Shown here piece by piece: positions 6,016 through 9,074 of a stretch of DNA of 9,074 nucleotides (the first letter of the stretch is position 1; each line of letters opens with the position of its first letter). Location: assembly GCA_904501715.1 (NCBI GenBank), contig CAJGCD010000063.1, forward strand, positions 1 to 9,074. The letters are read 5' to 3'. A program made the translations under genes and the position numbers. Origin of the DNA: an uncultured Clostridia bacterium. GTDB lineage: Bacteria; Bacillota; Clostridia; Oscillospirales; CAG-272. The notes under the pieces are model-generated. The model had not been told where the DNA came from, made no database searches, and was given only the letters and a program-made list of their open reading frames with translations.

Positions 6016-6159
6016 GGACATTTGCGACCGCCGCCGGTGGCGGAAGAAGGGAGCAAAAAGGAGTGGCAGTGACTTGCCGATTGGCGATAAAGCTTGCTTT
6101 TGAAGACAGAGGCTTAGTCACAACAGGAAGAGCGCGTAGGGCTCAAAATAATTTAATAA
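6016..6159. other. Spacer between tRNA-Pro 5' fragment and intact tRNA-Pro
   Basis: No gene was found. It has a GC-rich hairpin (CCGCC 6031-6035 with GGCGG 6039-6043), the 12-mer CTTGCCGATTGG (6073-6084) that recurs at 6618-6629, and AAGAGCGC (6130-6137), which weakly resembles tRNA D-arm sequence. It is transcribed if the 5933 promoter is used, and would then be processed off the tRNA. Confidence 0.5.
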
Positions 6160-6235
<76 letters not shown>

Positions 6236-6236
<1 letters not shown>

Positions 6237-6272
6237 TAAAGAAAAGACACCCATTGGGTGTCTTTTCTTTAT
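6236..6272 (+). terminator. Terminator of the intact tRNA-Pro
   Basis: A perfect 18-bp inverted repeat around one central base (6236-6253 with 6255-6272). The core is GACACCCA/TGGGTGTC, the right arm ends TCTTTTCTTT. It directly follows the CCA end, so it is likely to be the stop of the tRNA transcript. Confidence 0.85.
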
Positions 6273-6336
6273 GCTTGCACGTGCGTGGTATGTTTTAACT
6301 TGTGGCTTTTACGTTACGAGCAATAAAGCTCTGCCA
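6273..6336. other. Spacer between tRNA terminator and exploded-copy piece 2
   Basis: No gene or known element. It contains GCTCT (6328-6332) that could pair with AGAGC (6338-6342), an alternative D-arm-like hairpin. Part of the expanded D-loop of the outer tRNA copy, with 6016-6159 and the intact tRNA. Confidence 0.4.
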
Positions 6337-6348
6337 TAGAGCGCTATG
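6337..6348 (+). pseudogene. tRNA-Pro piece 2 of exploded copy (D-stem 3' strand and anticodon-stem 5' strand)
   Basis: TAGAGCGCTA (6337-6346) equals 6180-6189 of the intact tRNA, then TG replaces CG. GAGC (6339-6342) can pair with GCTC of piece 1, and CTATG (6344-6348) with CGTAG of piece 3 (one G-U). Ten matching bases alone are weak; order and pairing make it credible. Confidence 0.55.
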
Positions 6349-6456
6349 CTTGGAGCGCGAGCGCGTCCAGTGGACGATAAAGCGAGCGCGACAAGGGAAT
6401 AAACAAGGAGTATAGGACACGAACGTGTCATAGACGACTATGTTTATGACCGAACG
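6349..6456. other. Hairpin-rich insert in the anticodon-loop position of the exploded tRNA copy
   Basis: No gene. Short hairpins follow one another: CGTCC/GGACG (6364-6376), GACACG/CGTGTC (6416-6429), CATAG/CTATG (6429-6442). The GAGCGCG-type motif recurs at 6354-6365 and 6381-6390. The origin is unknown. Confidence 0.5.
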
Positions 6457-6475
6457 GGGACGTAGAAGTCGCAAG
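6457..6475 (+). pseudogene. tRNA-Pro piece 3 of exploded copy (anticodon stem 3' strand to T-stem 5' strand)
   Basis: A 19-nt exact match to 6195-6213 of the intact tRNA. It includes the anticodon stem 3' strand CGTAG (6461-6465), variable loop AAGTC and T-stem 5' strand GCAAG (6471-6475). Confidence 0.85.
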
Positions 6476-6552
6476 GTCGCATACCCCGCCCGAAGATCTG
6501 CAAGCTCGCTTGCAAGGCGCAGGGCGAGGGTATCTTCGCCGAAGGCGAATAC
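6476..6552. other. 77-nt structured insert in the T-loop position of the exploded tRNA copy
   Basis: It folds as two parts. ATACCCCGCCC (6481-6491) pairs imperfectly with GGGCGAGGGTAT (6522-6533), enclosing TGCAAG/CTTGCA (6499-6514). GGTA...TACC (6529-6532 with 6550-6553) encloses TTCGCC/GGCGAA (6535-6549), so the parts compete for some bases. GCGAAT at its end may be a remnant of the T-loop. Confidence 0.5.
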
Positions 6553-6568
6553 CTTGTCACCTCGACCA
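6553..6568 (+). pseudogene. tRNA-Pro piece 4 of exploded copy (T-stem 3' strand, acceptor 3' strand, CCA)
   Basis: A 16-nt exact match to 6221-6236 of the intact tRNA, including CTTGT, acceptor strand CACCTCG (6558-6564), discriminator A and CCA. The acceptor strand is fully complementary to piece 1 CGAGGTG (5996-6002), 550 bp upstream. Confidence 0.85.
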
Positions 6569-6573
6569 AAATG

Positions 6574-6608
6574 AGAAAAGGAAGGCTTGCCCTTCCTTTT
6601 CTGATTTT
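6574..6608 (+). terminator. Terminator after the exploded tRNA-Pro copy, possibly bidirectional
   Basis: A perfect 12-bp stem AGAAAAGGAAGG/CCTTCCTTTTCT (6574-6585 with 6591-6602), 5-nt loop, then GATTTT. On the minus strand it is followed by CATTTTGG and lies about 70 nt beyond the RACo stop codon, so it may also end that operon. The intact tRNA has a terminator in the same relative position. Confidence 0.75.
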
Positions 6609-6668
6609 CGATAGAAGCTTGCCGATTGGAATTTCGCCAAAGTACGCAACGCATCAAACCAAATTTTG

Positions 6669-8054
6669 TTAAAACATCATATTTTCCATGAATAATTCCG
6701 AAAAATATGAGCTTGAAGAAAGATCAACATATTTTATCATATTCGCAAATCGCTCAATATCCCCGCCCTCGCAGATATATTTTACAGTTCCCTGCAAGCT
6801 ACTGTTGTTGAGCCCCACCATTTTGTGAGCAAGCTCCTTGGGTAGCAGGCCGCTATTTACGGCGTTAATTACATTCATCTTAGCCGAAAAGCCTCCTGAA
6901 ATATACATATTAGCAATATCCTCAAATCCAACGCCCTCAGTTTTCATCAAAGCAAGAATTGAGGAATGAACCGCCGACTTTGCAAGCTGATATTGACGTA
7001 CGTCCTCACGGGAAAGATATACGTTTTCAAAAACCGTATAATCCTCTTCCATATAGCCCGTTTCGTCGATTATGCCGTTGTTTACAAGCTCGGATATAAC
7101 GTCTATAAGCCCTGTGCCGCAAATACCTTTAGGTTTTTCGTCGGCAATGGTTTTATATGAGGCGTGACCCTCACTTAATTGAAAGGCGTATATTGCGCCC
7201 TTTGTCGCGCTCATACCACAGCTTATATTCGCTCCTTCAAAGCAAGGACCTGCCGCGGCTGCCGTAGCAACCCCCGATGTATTTGAATAAAGCACTACCT
7301 CTGCGTTTGTTCCAAGATCTATGAGCAGATTGTATTTTCTGTCATCGGGCTCACCGATAAAATCAAGTCCCGCCACGATATCCGCGCCAACAAAAGACGC
7401 TATAGAGGGTATAGATATAACCTTTTTTACTCCTCTGAGTCTTATTCTTTGGGCGCTTGACTCCTTGCGTTCAAGAAACACGGGGGTATATGGTGCTACA
7501 CCGATAGACGAACAATCCACTCCCCAAAAGGTGTGAAGCATAGTAACGTTTGCGGAAACGTAAATTGTATCTGCCTGTGCTCCCATCTCGGCTATCATGC
7601 GGTTTATCTCGTCTATAAGTACGTCGTGAAGCTCTTTTACTGAGTTTTGACGGCAGTAGTCGATGCGCGTAATAACGTCAGCTCCAAACACTCTTTGGGG
7701 ATTAGTTGCGGTAAGAACCCTGACCACCTTTTTTTCGTCGAGAGATACTAGCGCGAGCGCAAGCGTAGTAGTACCTATATCAAGCGCAAAGCAAAGATTA
7801 TCCGTCATACGACCACTTTCTGTAACTCCCGTTTCAGATACGAGCTCAGTGCTTTCGTAGGTTTCTACCTCTATATCCGATTCTATCACGTATCTACACG
7901 CAAGAGTTTCTTGCCCATTCACCTTGACCTTACATTTGCCACAGGTTCCGTGTCCGCCACAAGGCTTGTCTATATTCAAAATATCCGAAAGAGTCGTACC
8001 TGATTTTGCGGGTACGACCTTTCCGTTTACTGTAACCTTAACTTGTTTGCTCAT
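6669..8054 (-). CDS. RACo-like corrinoid activator: N-terminal [2Fe-2S] ferredoxin plus ASKHA ATPase domain (DUF4445)
   Basis: A 461-residue protein. Residues 1-65 are a plant-type ferredoxin domain with CGGHGTCGKC and Cys53: Cys32, Cys38, Cys41 and Cys53 (Cx5Cx2C...C) are the [2Fe-2S] ligands. Residues 86-461 are an actin-like ATPase (ASKHA): DIGTTTLALAL (92-102), DLGTNAEVVL (246-255), AAAAGPCFEGANISCGM (265-281) and SGGFSAKMN (386-394). RACo-type proteins use ATP and an electron from the cluster to reduce inactive Co(II) corrinoid proteins back to Co(I) for methyl transfer. It is shorter than the roughly 600-residue RACo proteins I know, so the linker/middle domain is reduced. The start is ATG 8054 with GGAG (complement of 8061-8064) 6 nt upstream; an in-frame ATG at 8090 lies inside the previous gene. 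The stop of that gene is one base before this start, indicating translational coupling. Confidence 0.9.
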   Translation of the reverse strand: MSKQVKVTVNGKVVPAKSGTTLSDILNIDKPCGGHGTCGKCKVKVNGQETLACRYVIESDIEVETYESTELVSETGVTESGRMTDNLCFALDIGTTTLALALVSLDEKKVVRVLTATNPQRVFGADVITRIDYCRQNSVKELHDVLIDEINRMIAEMGAQADTIYVSANVTMLHTFWGVDCSSIGVAPYTPVFLERKESSAQRIRLRGVKKVISIPSIASFVGADIVAGLDFIGEPDDRKYNLLIDLGTNAEVVLYSNTSGVATAAAAGPCFEGANISCGMSATKGAIYAFQLSEGHASYKTIADEKPKGICGTGLIDVISELVNNGIIDETGYMEEDYTVFENVYLSREDVRQYQLAKSAVHSSILALMKTEGVGFEDIANMYISGGFSAKMNVINAVNSGLLPKELAHKMVGLNNSSLQGTVKYICEGGDIERFANMIKYVDLSSSSYFSELFMENMMF

Positions 8055-8055
8055 T

Positions 8056-8619
8056 TTATTCTCCGTCAAACGAAAACAAGACTGCGCCAAAATACGTCAC
8101 GGTATTTTGACCGTTAATATATTTCATATCCGCCGCTTTTGCAAGGCTCGAAACGTTGATCCCGTAGGCTTCCAAAGACGGAAGCGCAAGCTTCGGAAAG
8201 CGACAAGTCTCTCCTGTTTGCTTAGCGCACCGTTCGCACATACCGCAACCGCCCGCTCCAAGATGTAAAGCTTTAAATATTCCAATGTCGGAAAACACTT
8301 GGCGAAGCGCCGTAGCAATTGGATAGCTTTTCTTTTTTGCGTCTATCATACCCTCAAAGTCAAAGCTGTCCTCAAGCTCGGTAACCGTTTGATAGACGAG
8401 CGCGTAATCATAGTTTTTCAACTCCGCCATAAGTACGTCTATCTCACCTATATCGGGAGGACACATATAGCATCTGCCATACATTCCGCAAGCGTTCGAG
8501 GCGCAGATGTTGCGAAACGCTCTGTCTGCCTCGATGCGGTTGGCTTCAATTACGTTAGCCTTGAATACACCCAGCTCCACGGTCTTAGCGATTATGTCTT
8601 CAAAAATCTTATTTTCCAT
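8056..8619 (-). CDS. DUF2284 family Cys-rich, predicted metal/Fe-S-binding protein
   Basis: A 187-residue protein with eight cysteines in clusters that look like metal ligands: Cys39 and Cys44, then CGMYGRCYMCPP (44-55, Cys44, Cys50, Cys53), and GGCGMCERCAKQTGETC (123-139, Cys125, Cys128, Cys131, Cys139). The second cluster resembles a ferredoxin-like [4Fe-4S] site. DUF2284 members are common in anaerobes beside corrinoid methyltransferase and RACo genes; the reaction is not known. It could be an electron donor to the ferredoxin domain of the next gene, which is inference. The start at 8619 (MENKIFED) is preceded by AGGAG (complement of 8624-8628); a longer frame to 8652 lacks such a site. 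It overlaps the methyltransferase gene by 11 nt (8609-8619). Confidence 0.85.
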   Translation of the reverse strand: MENKIFEDIIAKTVELGVFKANVIEANRIEADRAFRNICASNACGMYGRCYMCPPDIGEIDVLMAELKNYDYALVYQTVTELEDSFDFEGMIDAKKKSYPIATALRQVFSDIGIFKALHLGAGGCGMCERCAKQTGETCRFPKLALPSLEAYGINVSSLAKAADMKYINGQNTVTYFGAVLFSFDGE

Positions 8620-9074
8620 AAAACTCCTTTGATACCGCAAAGAACGCATCAATATTCTCCCACGGTGTCATAGGTGGAATATCGCATCCGGAGGAAAGTA
8701 CGAAATTAGGATATTTCGAGCACTTTTCAAGCAAGGAAAGTGTTTCCTCTCTTACTTTTTCCGTGGTTCCCATGCGAAGAGTTCCCGCCGGATCAATATT
8801 TCCCATTACGATAGTATCTGCGGTTACGTTTGGAATAATATCCTTTTCCATATCCATAGCATTTCCGAAATGATATGCCGCGCAACCGGTAGTCATAATG
8901 GAATCGAGCATCTTGGGTACGTTATCTCCGCAGTTGTGATAAATAACTATAAAATTATCGTCTTGAACAGCACCCACTATTTTCTTTACGTAAGGAGAAG
9001 AAAATTCTTCTTCAAGCATGGGAGAAAGCAAGCCCGCTACAGGCTCTGCCATAACTATACCGTTTGCTCCTGCC
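8609..9074 (-). CDS. URO-D/MtaA-CmuA-type methylcobamide methyltransferase, C-terminal part
   Basis: The open frame runs off the right edge: bases 9074-9053 read AGANGIV, continuing to MAEPVAGLLSP, so the ATG at 9052 is internal and not the start. The visible 154 residues form the C-terminal half of the uroporphyrinogen-decarboxylase-like (URO-D) barrel. GANGIVMAEPVAGLLSP is a family hallmark. YHNCGDN supplies His and Cys (39 and 41 of the part numbered from 9052), and SSGCDIPPMTPWENI a further Cys123; together they give the HxC...C zinc site of MtaA/MtbA/CmuA-type enzymes that activate a thiol or other methyl acceptor. This favours a methyltransferase over true uroporphyrinogen decarboxylase. 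It is the first visible gene of an operon with DUF2284 and RACo. The corrinoid protein and any partner methyltransferase would be upstream, beyond the window. Confidence 0.88.
   Translation of the reverse strand, partial: AGANGIVMAEPVAGLLSPMLEEEFSSPYVKKIVGAVQDDNFIVIYHNCGDNVPKMLDSIMTTGCAAYHFGNAMDMEKDIIPNVTADTIVMGNIDPAGTLRMGTTEKVREETLSLLEKCSKYPNFVLSSGCDIPPMTPWENIDAFFAVSKEFYGK

Noticed and set aside
5968..6159. Riboswitch or T-box leader ahead of the tRNA
   Set aside because: No T-box sequence, specifier stem or aptamer core recognised; the tRNA-derived fragment and spacer hairpins explain what is seen.
6295..6657. 120-codon minus-strand frame
   Set aside because: It is translated across the tRNA-derived pieces, hairpins and terminator, has no ribosome binding site or domain, and is better explained by the exploded tRNA.

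Overview
The window looks like the chromosome of an anaerobic clostridial bacterium (Clostridia, probably near Oscillospiraceae/Ruminococcaceae). The main clue is the left edge: the reading frame of ribosomal protein S1 stays open upstream and spells a typical IspH C-terminus, as in the IspH-RpsA fusions known from Clostridia. A corrinoid methyl-transfer module at the right end and AGGAGG-type ribosome binding sites fit this. The genus is not determinable here.

Layout. (1) 1-1181 (+): 3' part of an ispH-rpsA fusion, closed by a strong terminator. (2) About 1240-3260: an AT-rich accessory segment with a RAYT-type Y1 transposase carrying a perfect 27-bp inverted repeat inside its own coding sequence, a nucleotidyltransferase-fold protein, and a divergent pair consisting of a 56-residue ribbon-helix-helix regulator (-) and a SLOG-fold protein (+). 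The pair shares an intergenic region with a 22/24 inverted repeat, a likely operator. (3) 3347-5836 (-): a two-gene operon with a small lipoprotein followed by a glycosyltransferase fused to a CsaB-like polysaccharide pyruvyl transferase, suggesting cell-surface glycan work. (4) 5933-6608 (+): a consensus promoter and an intact tRNA-Pro(CGG) with CCA and terminator. This intact gene is nested in a second, 'exploded' tRNA-Pro copy. The pieces of that copy lie in order over 573 bp, all four stems can still pair, and the D, anticodon and T loops are expanded to about 330, 112 and 77 nt. The expanded parts are rich in short hairpins. (5) 6669-9074 (-): a tightly packed operon with a URO-D/MtaA-type methyltransferase (partial), a Cys-rich DUF2284 protein, and a RACo-like ferredoxin/ASKHA activator, which probably keeps a corrinoid protein (not in the window) in its active Co(I) state.

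The genes fall into independent units separated by hairpin terminators at 1203-1237, 2566-2598, 3295-3334, 6236-6272 and 6574-6608. Several of these sit between converging genes and could work both ways. The two observations I rate highest are the exploded tRNA-Pro around the intact one and the inverted repeat inside the RAYT gene. All family assignments come from motif recognition by eye; no search was run.
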